Positions 24,788-33,539 of a stretch of DNA of 64,000 bases are shown in pieces. The notes under the pieces are model-generated. The model was given only the letters and a program-made list of their open reading frames with translations, ran no database searches and had not been told where the DNA came from. Source of the stretch: Planctomycetota bacterium (GTDB lineage: Bacteria; Planctomycetota; UBA1135; GCA-002686595); NCBI GenBank assembly GCA_020638855.1, contig JACKHT010000003.1, forward strand, positions 186,001-250,000, read 5' to 3'. Numbering within the stretch: position 1 is the stretch's first letter; every line of letters begins with the position of its first letter. The translations under genes were made by a program, and so were the position numbers.

Positions 24788-25377
24788 CAGCGATTCCACC
24801 CTACCGAGGAAGCCTGCGTGGGCTTGGCTGTCTGCGTTTTGATCGCGCGACACCAAGCGAAATGGAACCCGCGGCAAACTGTTGACGAAGCCTTGGATGG
24901 ATGGATGGACGGATGGGTGGAAGGCAATCCCATCCAGAATCCCGGACCGTTGAAAGGTGCAGCGATTGCCGCCATAGAAAGAAACCTCGGCCCGGAATCG
25001 GAATTGGCTCAACCTCGGGCCGACGATGATGGGTGGATCGCTGGCGCCCACGATTTGAAGGACCGGATTGGCGGCTAGCGACCCGCAGCGGGTCTGGCTC
25101 GGTATTCGAATCCCCTTTGCCTAGGGGGATCAGGGTACTTGGTACCGATCGGCAATGCGGGGATTCGGGGTCGCGACAACTTCCGTCGGCTTGCACCACA
25201 CCCCAACCCGAGATACCTCGCGAAGTCCGTGAGTTTCTGAGTCCGTGATCCCGAGTTGGAAACTTCGACCGCCATCCGCGCCACGCAACGAGGCCTTGCG
25301 TCGTTGCCAATGCCAACTCGTTGCCGCGAACTGGCCAACGAGTGGCGAAAGGCCGGTCCCGATTCATCGCCCCCTAG
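24785..25377. other. No gene recognised; left margin of atypical segment
   Basis: The stretch after the glycosyltransferase stop has no convincing coding frame; the open frames on both strands have no family resemblance. It contains a run of GGAT-like tetranucleotides (GGATGGATGGATGGACGGAT, about 24895-24914) and a small ATCCCC/GGGGAT hairpin near 25110-25130. Confidence 0.5.
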
Positions 25378-25770
25378 TCATTCACTGCGTGGCAAGTCGC
25401 GATAGAACGTGAGGCCGTGCCCATTGGGGTCCATCAAGGCAAACTCGCGCGTTCCCCACGGCTTGTCCTCAACGCTTGTCGGCTTGTCAAACTCTCCGCT
25501 TGATTGGTACTCAGCAAAGAGCGCATCTGGATCGTCGACAAGGAAGCGGATCATGATGGATCCCCTGGGGGGCATGTCCACCTCGCGCTGGTATTGGAAG
25601 TGCAACTCAACGCCATCTCGGCGAACCCCAACGTAGTTGTCGGGTCCAGAAGGGTCTCGGAACGCCAGCCGAAAGCCGAGCCTTTCTGTGTAGAACTGGA
25701 TCGCCGCTTCGATATCAAGCACCGGGAGTATCGGATGGACTTCTTTGAAATGGGCAAGTTGCTTCGACAT
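25378..25770 (-). CDS. VOC family (glyoxalase/bleomycin-resistance fold) protein
   Basis: A 130-residue protein. HPILPVLDIEAAIQFYTERLGFRLAFRDPSG is the standard VOC opening strand-helix. ELHFQYQ gives the metal-ligand strand, and TREFALMDPNGHGLTFYRDL is the closing strand with the usual DPxG turn and nearby Glu/His positions. Such proteins bind a divalent metal and act on glyoxal adducts, catechols or antibiotics; the substrate is unknown. The start at 25770 was chosen over the longer frame because the fold begins directly after it. It lies alone in the more A/T-rich segment. Confidence 0.87.
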   Translation of the reverse strand: MSKQLAHFKEVHPILPVLDIEAAIQFYTERLGFRLAFRDPSGPDNYVGVRRDGVELHFQYQREVDMPPRGSIMIRFLVDDPDALFAEYQSSGEFDKPTSVEDKPWGTREFALMDPNGHGLTFYRDLPRSE

Positions 25771-26277
25771 TCTTAAGGTTCCCAACACATGATTTGGGTG
25801 ACGCCTTGCAGTATCTGGGTGGCAAGAGGGTCCAGAATACAACTTTCGAGCGGGTGCGGTCATGGACGGCCGCGTTTCACTGAAGGGCATTGGGCATCGG
25901 GTACGAGGAATCCATCAGCCTGCGCCTTGTAAGGCTGCGCAGTCCACAGCCCTCAACCGCCAGTTTGCCCGAACTCGCATCCGGGATGCGCGCAAGGGCG
26001 AGCTCTGATTGCTTTCCAGGTGGCACACTTTGTTGAATCCTGACCCCATGGTAAGTCTTCAGGCAACTCAGTCCGGCTTCCAGCGTTATCGATGGTTCCT
26101 CATTCGTCACGGCTCCACTTGCGCGGGCAGCCTATTGACAAGGAATAGAACCCCAAGAATTGTCCAACTTCAAGACTTTGACAAAGCCTGGAACTTGTGA
26201 CAAAGCAAGCATTGGTTTGGCGAGTCAGGAGGCTCACCACAGGCGAGTCGATGCTTGGAGGCGGCCGGAGTTTTCTA
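25771..26277. other. Gene-poor stretch without recognised feature
   Basis: About 500 bp of visibly more A/T-rich DNA with only short, unconvincing frames on either strand. No tRNA, IS end or strong hairpin was found. It may be decayed sequence of the inserted segment. Confidence 0.45.
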
Positions 26278-27765
26278 TCAAGGCACAACGAATTCGATTT
26301 CAAAATCCATTTCCTTGATCGGCATGAGGAGTTCTTCTCGAACGATCTTGCGGTCGAGGTCCCTTAGCCGTACGAGTACAGGTTCCCTTGGCGTTTGGCA
26401 CATCCAAGTGATTTTCTCTGAAGCGCCTCCAAGCGAAAAAACGCCCAGAGGCTTTCCCTCAGCCCCCTGTACTCCATGCGGATTGTGAGCGTATTCCTCA
26501 TCCACGATCCAAATGGTATAGCCACCAAGGCCCATTTTTGTATCGAGGGACCTCACCACAACGTTCAAGCGGAAGGGGTGACTGACAACGACGGTGCTCT
26601 CCGGAAGTTCTAACCGTCCAGGAGCGAACTCCCGGAGATCCAATTCGATGTCGCTAGTCCCCTTTGCTAAGCGCTTTCCGGTCAAACTCGACCCTTGCTC
26701 TATGTCAAATCCACCCACGCGGATGCCAATCTTTGCTGCGTACAAACCTTGGATAACAAATACACCGTCCAGGTCCGTTTCCACCCTACAAAGATTCATA
26801 CCCAACGAAAGGTGTGGGAATCGTTCCCCTGTAGGCTCCCGTGGGTAGGGAATCACCTCCAATCCAGCAACTGGATTTCCGATTGGATCGACCACGCGCC
26901 CTATGACGGTGTACTCACCACCTCCAATTTTCAGCACGCCCAAGTCTTCATAGGTGTCGGGTTGTATGGTTATCTTTTGTGGGGGAATGCCAGGTGTCTT
27001 CAAATCCTCCATCGGGGCACGATCCATGTGGTTGAAATACAGTAGGTACTCGCTAGGCAATGCGTCGAGTTGGAAGTGCCCTTGCGCGTCGGTACGGGTG
27101 ACACGAAAGCCCGCGGGCAGGGAATCCTTGAGCCTCATGGGATACGCTTGGATGATTGCGTCCCTAACGGGTGTTTCGTCCCCTCGTACCAGTACCCCCC
27201 TAATGCCTGCCCCGCCGAAGAGATCTATATCTACTTTGCTTGCTGAACCGTCCTCCGGCATCCTTCCCCTATTCGCGAAGAACCCGGCTGGCAAATCTTT
27301 ATTCTCGCGGTAGCTGGTGAATGCGTCTCCAGGTACCTGAAAGCCGTATGGAACCGTCTTGTAGTCCACTCGCAATCCGTAACCGCTTCCGGCTCGCACT
27401 CCAACAAAGCGGTATTCCCCGAGTTTGTTGGTCACGACTCTACTGAGAGCGAATTCCAATCTAGCCAACTCTACGCCTACTTCGGGTGCACCCGTTCCAT
27501 CCGGCAAAACGACCCTCCCGAAGAGAAGTCCTTCGGTTGCGTTCCGTGCCGCTGCCATGCCCTCACCCTCGACAGAAACCGGTGTGGCTGTTCTCAAATT
27601 GCCTTCCACTTCGGGGGCCACCAGTTCAGATTCGCCTGGGACTTGCTCATTCAAACCCTCATGATGTTGACCCGTCCATACCGGTGACCCACCTCCAGGT
27701 TCGGGGGATCGTAGTGCGAAGTAGGCAATCCCGGTCAGTATCAAGACTACTAAGATCGTCTTCAT
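26278..27765 (-). CDS. Membrane-anchored protein with carboxypeptidase-regulatory-like domains
   Basis: A 495-residue protein starting MKTILVVLILTGIAYFALRS, one signal or anchor helix, then a Gly/Pro/Glu-rich linker. Three or so beta-sandwich repeats of CarboxypepD_reg type follow, seen as GLLFGRVVLPDGTGAPEVGVEL...GEYRFVGVRAG, GIRGVLVRGDETPVRDAIIQA...GHFQLDALP and YTVIGRVVDPIGNPVAGLEV...GVFVIQGLYA. Such domains occur in surface and periplasmic proteins of Bacteroidota and Planctomycetota as binding or structural modules. No catalytic domain is visible. Base composition is clearly richer in A/T than most of the window, consistent with recent acquisition. The alternative start is four codons upstream at 27777. 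Confidence 0.82.
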   Translation of the reverse strand: MKTILVVLILTGIAYFALRSPEPGGGSPVWTGQHHEGLNEQVPGESELVAPEVEGNLRTATPVSVEGEGMAAARNATEGLLFGRVVLPDGTGAPEVGVELARLEFALSRVVTNKLGEYRFVGVRAGSGYGLRVDYKTVPYGFQVPGDAFTSYRENKDLPAGFFANRGRMPEDGSASKVDIDLFGGAGIRGVLVRGDETPVRDAIIQAYPMRLKDSLPAGFRVTRTDAQGHFQLDALPSEYLLYFNHMDRAPMEDLKTPGIPPQKITIQPDTYEDLGVLKIGGGEYTVIGRVVDPIGNPVAGLEVIPYPREPTGERFPHLSLGMNLCRVETDLDGVFVIQGLYAAKIGIRVGGFDIEQGSSLTGKRLAKGTSDIELDLREFAPGRLELPESTVVVSHPFRLNVVVRSLDTKMGLGGYTIWIVDEEYAHNPHGVQGAEGKPLGVFSLGGASEKITWMCQTPREPVLVRLRDLDRKIVREELLMPIKEMDFEIEFVVP

Positions 27766-28067
27766 GGCGCTTTCCAATGCGCTCCCTAAGAATTTTGGAA
27801 GGTTGGATTGAAAACTGTCACTCTACCAGCCCGCCGCATTTGCACAAGCATGAGGATACCAATGAGAAATGACGGGAATTGCCGGAATCAAATTTTTCGC
27901 AAGCGGGACAACAGCGTCGCAGGTAGATATCGGTAGGGTATCGGCCCAGGTCCCAATCCTGGTTGATTGCCATTTGGCTTCCGTAGAGCCAATAGATTGG
28001 TTCCGAAGTCGTAACGCGCATGAATCAGCGCCCCCTATCGGTCCGTCTTTGTTGAGCGAACACGCAA
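27766..28067. other. Non-coding stretch up to the duplication junction
   Basis: No gene is recognised. The sequence is A/T-richer and ends abruptly at the junction with the copied glycosyltransferase fragment at about 28068, where the bases before CGGTCAGC no longer match the parent gene. Confidence 0.5.
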
Positions 28068-28471
28068 CGGTCAGCGAACGCACCAAGGCCGACCTCTGTC
28101 GCTACACGGACTTCCCCGAAGAGCGCATCGACGTGGTCTACGAGGGCTTCGGCTTGCCCGTGCTCGAATCGATGGCCTGCGGCACCCCCGTCGTCGGCGG
28201 CTCGGTCGGCGCCGTCCCCGAAATAGCCGCCGGCTTCGCCGACCTAGCCAACCCCCTCGACGTCGACGGCATCGCCTTCGCCATCTCGCGCGCCCTCGAC
28301 CGCACCCCCGACCAACTCGCCCGCGCCCGCGCCCACGCCGCAACCTTCACCTGGCAACGCACCGCCCGCGAAACCCTCGAAGTCTACAAGCGCGCCCTGC
28401 GGCATCCCTTGCACCTGCAAAAACCCGCCGAAGACCCCGCCGAAACCCGCGCGCGGGTGCATGGGTAGGGG
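28068..28471 (+). pseudogene. Truncated, internally deleted copy of the glycosyltransferase 3' end
   Basis: Aligned with 24048-24127 joined to 24464-24787, 404 bp show only three differences, all synonymous third-position changes in the parent frame. The copy lacks 336 bp (112 codons) lying between two TCTACGAGGGC repeats in the parent, so one repeat remains and the frame is kept. It also lacks the whole N-terminal domain. An open frame from 27869 runs into it and ends at the parental stop codon (28468), but the product would lack the acceptor domain and much of the donor domain and should be non-functional. The homology ends 3 bp past the stop codon. Confidence 0.93.
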
Positions 28472-28495
28472 TCGCTTACCCTGCTTCGGTATCCG

Positions 28496-28921
28496 CTACT
28501 GCCAACGCTCCTCAGGTGGCTTGAGGTGCATCCAACGGTCGGCGGGGACGGGTTCGAAGCCTAGCTTGGCGTACAAGGGTTGGGCGTTCCAGGTGGCTAG
28601 GCACCAGCGCCGCAGGGTTTGCAGTTCGGGGTGAACGAAGAGTTGTTCGAGCATCTGCTGCGAAAGTTTGTGGCCGCGGTGTTCCTCGAGCACGAACACG
28701 TCGCAGAGGTAGGCGAAGGTGGCGCGATCGGTGATGAGGCGGGCGTAGGCTACTTGCTGGCCCGATTCGGCTTCGAAGGCGCCGATCACCATGCTGTTGT
28801 GGAGCGCGGTTTCGACGACGTCGCGCCGGATGTTGGGGCACCAGTAGGACCGCTGCAGGTAGCCATGAATCACGTCGAGTTGCATGCGCGCCGGGTCTTG
28901 GCTGAAGTGGTAGGTGGGCAT
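28496..28921 (-). CDS. GNAT family N-acetyltransferase
   Basis: A 141-residue protein. The core is recognised from QQVAYARLITDRATFAYLCDVFVLEEHRGHKLSQQMLEQL, which contains beta-4 and the acetyl-CoA pyrophosphate loop (here EEHRGHKLS, a variant of R/Q-x-x-G-x-G/A). CLATWNAQPLYAKLGFEPV gives the terminal strands. Small GNATs of this type acetylate amines on metabolites or proteins; the substrate is unknown. The start at 28921 (MPTYHF) is favoured; the longer frame reads through the upstream zinc-ribbon gene and is spurious. It follows that gene by 23 nt and is probably co-transcribed with it. Confidence 0.9.
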   Translation of the reverse strand: MPTYHFSQDPARMQLDVIHGYLQRSYWCPNIRRDVVETALHNSMVIGAFEAESGQQVAYARLITDRATFAYLCDVFVLEEHRGHKLSQQMLEQLFVHPELQTLRRWCLATWNAQPLYAKLGFEPVPADRWMHLKPPEERWQ

Positions 28922-28944
28922 GGCGGGTGGGGCTTTCGGTGCGG

Positions 28945-29259
28945 TCAGCGAATCAAAAACACCCAGACCAGCACGAGTGCCACGATCATTCCGATCGCGA
29001 TCCAACGCTGCGAGGAATGGCGCAGGCGGCTTCGCAAGCCTTGTTCGGTGGGAAACTCTTTGGCGAGGAACGCGTCGTAGTCGAAGGCATCCTGGCTGGT
29101 GCCCAGATCGACCAGCCCTTCGTCGGCGTCCTCCGACCATCCGGTCTGGGCGTCGGATCCGCAGGCGCGGCAGGCGAGGGCTCCAACCGAAACGGGTTCG
29201 CCGCACAGCGGGCAGGGCCGCATCCGGACCGGGGGCCGTTTCTTCCAAGGCAGCTTCAT
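28945..29259 (-). CDS. Small zinc-ribbon protein with C-terminal membrane helix
   Basis: A 104-residue protein starting MKLPWKKRPP. CPLCGEPVSVGALACRACGSD is a four-cysteine zinc ribbon (C-x2-C-x10-C-x2-C) near the N-terminus. An acidic linker and a basic stretch lead to the hydrophobic helix WIAIGMIVALVLVWVFLI at the very end, so the ribbon would face the cytoplasm from a tail anchor. Function unknown. GNAT follows in the same transcription unit. The start was placed at 29259 because the residues before it have no family character. Confidence 0.8.
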   Translation of the reverse strand: MKLPWKKRPPVRMRPCPLCGEPVSVGALACRACGSDAQTGWSEDADEGLVDLGTSQDAFDYDAFLAKEFPTEQGLRSRLRHSSQRWIAIGMIVALVLVWVFLIR

Positions 29260-29586
29260 GGGGTGGCGACCGATGGTAGCGCCCATGGGTGCTGGCAGGG
29301 TAGCGCTGACTCGCCATGGGTGAAGGACCCGCGCGGAAACCCTGTGACCCAGTCGGGACCACTCTCCTGGCTGCCGGTCGGCAAGCCCGCGCCATGGCCA
29401 CCGCGGTGGTTCCGTTTGGTCACTCCCGCTTGGCTACATCCGGCACTCCCTATGCCAGAGCCGTGTGATAGACTGCCGCCTTGGGGCTCTTAGCGGGGCT
29501 CTTAGCCACCGCTAGGGTGGTGGCCGGATACGACGGATGCTCCACACCCGTTCACGCGACTCCGAGCCCATGCTTCGAACCACACC
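29260..29586. other. Divergent intergenic region
   Basis: About 330 bp between the minus-strand zinc-ribbon gene and the plus-strand small protein. No promoter pair is clear. It contains a perfect 12-bp tandem duplication, GGGGCTCTTAGC at 29483-29494 and 29495-29506. Confidence 0.45.
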
Positions 29587-29880
29587 GTGGCACGCATTCC
29601 CATGATGGACGAACGCTTCGAAGACGATATGGCCGAGATCTCCGGCGATGGGTACCTCATGCTATGCCAGGGTCGGCAGCGTTTGTTCATGGAGGGTTGT
29701 GATGCCAGTCCTATCGACCTAGCTGCGGTTCTTGGCTTCCGAGCAAGCGATGGCGCGATCCATGTCGATGGGACAGCCTCGCAGTCGTTCACCTGTCCCT
29801 TCCCGAACGCCACGGAGGCCGAGCTCTCAGCCACCGTTGAGAAGCTGAATCAGTGTCTGGCACGCTGGCGAGCGCACTAG
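29587..29880 (+). CDS. Hypothetical small protein
   Basis: A 97-residue frame (GTG start; ATG at 29602 or 29605 are alternatives). The product is acidic and soluble, with no membrane helix or recognised motif. Three Cys (LCQG, GCDA and TCPF) and a helical C-terminus (EAELSATVEKLNQCLARWR) are visible. It is convergent with ettA, and the two stops are 22 nt apart. It is included because codon use looks normal and no opposite-strand gene competes; a spurious frame cannot be excluded. Confidence 0.5.
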   Translation: MARIPMMDERFEDDMAEISGDGYLMLCQGRQRLFMEGCDASPIDLAAVLGFRASDGAIHVDGTASQSFTCPFPNATEAELSATVEKLNQCLARWRAH

Positions 29881-29902
29881 GCCGGACTCCGTAGGCGGTT
29901 CG

Positions 29903-31564
29903 TTAGTTGCGCGCAAACTTGCGGTGGGTTCCCGCGGTGTCCTTGATCAACCCGGCTCGGTGGCGGTTGTAGGATTGGTAGTCGCCTTGATGGAAGACCA
30001 CCTTGCCGTCCTCTTCGAAGGCCAAGATGTGGGTGGCGACCTTGTCGAGGAAGTAGCGGTCGTGGGTCACGATGATCATGCAACCCGGGTAGTGTGTGAT
30101 GCCTTCTTCCAGGACGCGCAAGGTTTCCAGGTCGAGGTCGTTGGTGGGCTCATCCATGATGATGAGGTTGGCGGGCTTGCGCAGCATCTTGGCCAGCAGC
30201 ACGCGGTTGCGCATGCCGCCGGAGCACTCGCCCAACTTGCGGACCTGCTCTTCGCCCTTGAAGTTGAAGCGCGAGACGTAGGCGCGGGCATCCATGGTGG
30301 TGCGACCGAAGGGCAGAATCATGTTGCCCTCGGTGATGTTGTCGAAAACCGACTTGTTGTCGTCCAGCGAGTCGCGCGACTGTTCGATGACCGAGGTCAC
30401 CACGGTGGAACCGATCTCGACGCGCCCGGCGTCCGGCTCTTCCTCGCCTAGGATCAAGCGCAGGAGCGTGGTCTTGCCGCGGCCGTTGCCGCCGATCACG
30501 CCGAGTTTGGCTTGGGGCGGGATATCGAAGGTCAAGCCCTCGAAAAGCACGCGGTCGCCGTAGCCCTTCTTCAAATCGCGCACATGAACCACCTTGTCGC
30601 CCAAGCGCGGGCCCGGGGGGATGCGCAGTTCGACCGAACGGACCTGCTCCTCGGCACTCACCTGGTCGGCCAGCTCCTGGTAGCGACTCAAACGCGCATT
30701 GGATTGGGTGGTTTGGGCTTTGGGGGTGCGCCGAATCCACTCGAGCTCCTTCTCCAAGTGCTTGTCGCGGATCGCGTCGTGTTTGCTCTTGATGTCGAGG
30801 CGCGTGCGCTCCGATTCGAGATAAGCGCTGTAGTTGCCCTTGTGGGTGGTCGCCAGCCCGCCAGCGACTTCCAACATGCAACCAACCACCTTGTCGAGGA
30901 AGTAGCGGTCGTGGGTGATCAGGATGACGAGGCCTTGGTACTCCAAAAGGTGCGTCTCCAGCCACTGGATCGAATCGGCGTCCAGGTGGTTGGTGGGCTC
31001 ATCGAGCAGCAGGATGTCCGGGTGCTCGAGCAGCAACTTGCACAGGCCCACGCGGCGCTTCTCGCCACCGGAGAGTTTGTCGATGCTTCGGTCGCCGGCG
31101 GGAACCTGCAGCGCGTGCATGGCTTGGTCGAGGTGTTGGTCCAAGTTCCAAATGTCCTTGACGTCCATCTCGTGTTGCAAGTGATCGAACTCGCGCGAGA
31201 GTTTGTCGAGCGCCTTGCCCTCGGCATCGCCCATCTGCGTCATCACCTCGTAGTAGCGCGCTTCGATCTCGCGCAAGTGATTGACGGCCTCGGCGATGTT
31301 GCCATTCACATCCTTGCCTGGATCGAGAGCCGGCTCTTGGGAAAGGTAGCCGACGCTGATGTCCCCGTTCGTTCGCGCGATGCCCTCAAACTCCTTGTCT
31401 TCCCCAGCCAAAATGCGCAAAAACGTGCTCTTGCCCGCACCATTGGCCCCGATCAGTCCGATCTTGGAGTTCTCGTGGAAGGCCAGCGTGATGCCCTTGA
31501 GGACCTCCCGCTGCTCGTAGAATTTGTGCAGGTTTTCTACCTGGTAGACAATGCGCTCGGCCAT
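29903..31564 (-). CDS. ettA: ABC-F protein EttA (energy-dependent translational throttle)
   Basis: A 553-residue soluble protein with two ABC domains and no membrane segment, matching EttA length (about 555). Walker A motifs are IGANGAGKST and IGGNGRGKTT; signatures are KLSGGEKRRV and ECSGGMRNRV. Walker B/E segments are LLLDEPTNHLD and IIMDEPTNDLD. The arm and linker run between domains, including RTPKAQTTQSNARLSRY. EttA binds the ribosomal E site and gates the first elongation steps according to the ATP/ADP ratio. The start is the ATG at 31564, directly before ERIVYQVENLHKFY. Confidence 0.96.
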   Translation of the reverse strand: MAERIVYQVENLHKFYEQREVLKGITLAFHENSKIGLIGANGAGKSTFLRILAGEDKEFEGIARTNGDISVGYLSQEPALDPGKDVNGNIAEAVNHLREIEARYYEVMTQMGDAEGKALDKLSREFDHLQHEMDVKDIWNLDQHLDQAMHALQVPAGDRSIDKLSGGEKRRVGLCKLLLEHPDILLLDEPTNHLDADSIQWLETHLLEYQGLVILITHDRYFLDKVVGCMLEVAGGLATTHKGNYSAYLESERTRLDIKSKHDAIRDKHLEKELEWIRRTPKAQTTQSNARLSRYQELADQVSAEEQVRSVELRIPPGPRLGDKVVHVRDLKKGYGDRVLFEGLTFDIPPQAKLGVIGGNGRGKTTLLRLILGEEEPDAGRVEIGSTVVTSVIEQSRDSLDDNKSVFDNITEGNMILPFGRTTMDARAYVSRFNFKGEEQVRKLGECSGGMRNRVLLAKMLRKPANLIIMDEPTNDLDLETLRVLEEGITHYPGCMIIVTHDRYFLDKVATHILAFEEDGKVVFHQGDYQSYNRHRAGLIKDTAGTHRKFARN

Positions 31565-31779
31565 AGGGGCGAAGAGAGTAGCCGCGCAGCCCCTTTCCGC
31601 ATAGGGGCGTGGGACCACAATTCCGCCATGGGCCGGAGTATCCGTGTCCACTGCCCGACAAGGTGAGCGGCTGATCGGGGGTTTGAGTGGCGGGTGAACC
31701 CGTGCCACTCCGGTGGCCAAAACAGGGGTAGGTGGACCCCCCGTTCATGCCCCGGTCACAAGCCCCGAGCCTGCCGGTG

Positions 31780-33165
31780 TCAGGCGATCGCCCGGCTGCG
31801 CATCACATCGCGCACGTCTTCGAAGAAGCAGCGTACCTGTTCCTTTTGGGTACCTGGGTCCACCAGGGCCAAGCGCACGACCGATTCTCCCTCCACCGTG
31901 GCGTGTCCCACCATCGCGAGGCCAGCGTCTTGCAAGGCTTCGCACAGGGATTCCGCTGGGGCACCCTCCGCAGTGAAGCACACCGTAAGGGATTCGGGCT
32001 CCTTCACCAGCGTGAGCTCCGGAGCCTCGCGCACGCAATCCGCCGCCAAGAGTGCCAGGTCGCGCATGCGCTCGGTCCGTGCGCGGTAGCCGGCCGTGCC
32101 ATGGTGGAGCCAGTTGGTCCAGAGCTTGAGGGCATCGTTGCGCCGGCCACACTGGATCGAGCGGGTGCCCGGATTCCAGTGGTCGTCCTCGGTTTGGAAC
32201 AGGTAGCCGGCGACCTCGTCGAAGCTGGCCTGCAGGCGCCCACGCTCGCGCAAGAGTAGCACCGAGCAGCTGAGCGGGACCCCCATCAATTTGTGCGCAT
32301 CCCAGGTGATCGAGTCGACGCGCTCCGAGCCCGCGAACTCGGCCTGGAAGCGCTCGTCGAAGACCAGCGTGGCTCCGAACGCGCCGTCCAGGTGCAGCCA
32401 AAGGTTCCTGGACTCGCAGATGTCGGCCAGCTGCTCGATCGGATCAAAGGCTCCCAGCACGGTCGTGCCCGCGGTGGCGTTGACCATCAGCGGCAGGTAC
32501 CCGGCTTCGACGTCCTCATCGATGGCGCGCGCAAGCGCGGGCGCGAGCATGCGTCCGCGCTTGTCGACGGGAATGCGCACGATGTTGGCGCGCCCAATGC
32601 CGAGGATGGCGGCAGCTTTGGGCACCGAATAGTGGGCATGCGTCGACATGTAGACCCGCAGTTTGCTGCCATTCATGCCTTGTTCACGGAATTCGGGGAA
32701 GGCGTGGTCGCGAGCCACCACCATCGCACACAAATTCGAGAGCGAGCCGCCCGGGGTGAAGGTGCCTTCGTGGTCTTGGTAGCCCATCAGCTTGCCCATG
32801 CGCTCGATCAGCTCGTTTTCGAGTAGCACCTGGGGACCGGCTACCTTGAAGGTGTACATCGAGTTGTTGAGGGCCGAGGCGAGCACATCGCCCAGCACGG
32901 CAAAGGTTTCACGGCCTCCGAACAACTGGTTGTAGAAGCGCCCGGGCGCGGTGGACGGCGTTGCCTCGATGACAGCGCGCAGGCGCGCGGCAACCCCATC
33001 GAGCGAGAGACCTTGCACTGGGAGCTCCAAGGAAAGTTCGTCGAGCAGGACTTCCGGCGGCACGGCGGGCGCGATGGGCTCCAGGCGCTCCTGGGACCGA
33101 CGTTCGTCGAGCAGGGTCGTGAAGAGATCCATGACCTGGGCGAGTTGCTTGTCTTGGTTGTTCAT
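31780..33165 (-). CDS. PLP-dependent group II decarboxylase (glutamate/sulfinoalanine decarboxylase-like)
   Basis: A 461-residue fold-type I PLP enzyme. Family segments: TAPGRFYNQLFGG, FTPGGSLSNLCAMVVARDHAFPEFREQG, STHAHYSVPKAAAILGIG, VNATAGTTVLGAFDPI, LHLDGAFGA and the PLP lysine in TWDAHKLMGVPLSCS. The match is closest in character to cysteine-sulfinate/glutamate decarboxylases (CSAD/GAD group) rather than to DOPA decarboxylases, but substrate specificity cannot be fixed from sequence. It would release CO2 from an acidic amino acid to give an amine such as GABA or hypotaurine. It stands alone, with 370 bp of non-coding sequence upstream. Confidence 0.9.
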   Translation of the reverse strand: MNNQDKQLAQVMDLFTTLLDERRSQERLEPIAPAVPPEVLLDELSLELPVQGLSLDGVAARLRAVIEATPSTAPGRFYNQLFGGRETFAVLGDVLASALNNSMYTFKVAGPQVLLENELIERMGKLMGYQDHEGTFTPGGSLSNLCAMVVARDHAFPEFREQGMNGSKLRVYMSTHAHYSVPKAAAILGIGRANIVRIPVDKRGRMLAPALARAIDEDVEAGYLPLMVNATAGTTVLGAFDPIEQLADICESRNLWLHLDGAFGATLVFDERFQAEFAGSERVDSITWDAHKLMGVPLSCSVLLLRERGRLQASFDEVAGYLFQTEDDHWNPGTRSIQCGRRNDALKLWTNWLHHGTAGYRARTERMRDLALLAADCVREAPELTLVKEPESLTVCFTAEGAPAESLCEALQDAGLAMVGHATVEGESVVRLALVDPGTQKEQVRCFFEDVRDVMRSRAIA

Positions 33166-33539
33166 AATCTACGACAGGATCTACGATTCGATCCATGATG
33201 CGGTCTGTGCCAGTTAATGCATCCACAGCAGTGTAGCAGAATTGCGGAAGCGTTTCACGGCGAGAACGCATCTTGCCGTAGCACGCTATCCATTGCCGCA
33301 ATGAATGCGTTTTGGGCATCGCGCAGCCTGCTGCAAACGTGGTTGCTGCGAAGCGAGAGCAGATTTCCAATTCCTGCGTGACTAGGGCCGCAAAGCGCGC
33401 AAGGCCCGCAACCGATGTGCTGCGAGAGCCGCGGATCTTGCGCGTTGTCCAAACTTGCAGCAATTCCTACGCATGGCAAAAACTCCCCCGCAAGCCCTTG
33501 GATCGCGGGGGAAATGCGCGGGCAAGACTTGGTGCGGGA
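33166..33539. other. Intergenic region upstream of the decarboxylase
   Basis: No gene recognised in 374 bp. It holds the promoter region for the minus-strand decarboxylase. ATCTACGA occurs twice just before its start (about 33167-33187). The downstream side of the uup gene also lies here; no strong terminator was seen. Confidence 0.45.

Noticed and set aside
24818..25078. 86-codon plus-strand frame after the glycosyltransferase
   Set aside because: It includes the tetranucleotide run (WMDGWMDGW-like) and has no family resemblance; no ribosome-binding site.
25080..25135. T-loop-like GGTATTCGAATCCCC suggesting a tRNA
   Set aside because: No acceptor or anticodon stem could be paired around it on either strand.
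25877..26303. Short minus-strand frames in the gene-poor stretch
   Set aside because: Two overlapping frames of under 80 codons, with no motif and no clear start signal.
24048..28471. Direct repeats as a CRISPR or IS signature
   Set aside because: They are two copies of a coding segment, not short spaced repeats, and no transposase, terminal inverted repeats or cas genes are present.
28496..29401. A 301-codon version of the acetyltransferase gene
   Set aside because: Its first 160 codons cross the zinc-ribbon gene on the same strand in another frame; the GNAT fold starts at 28921.
32909..33463. Minus-strand frame overlapping the start of the decarboxylase
   Set aside because: It reads through the intergenic region and the decarboxylase in another frame and has no domain.
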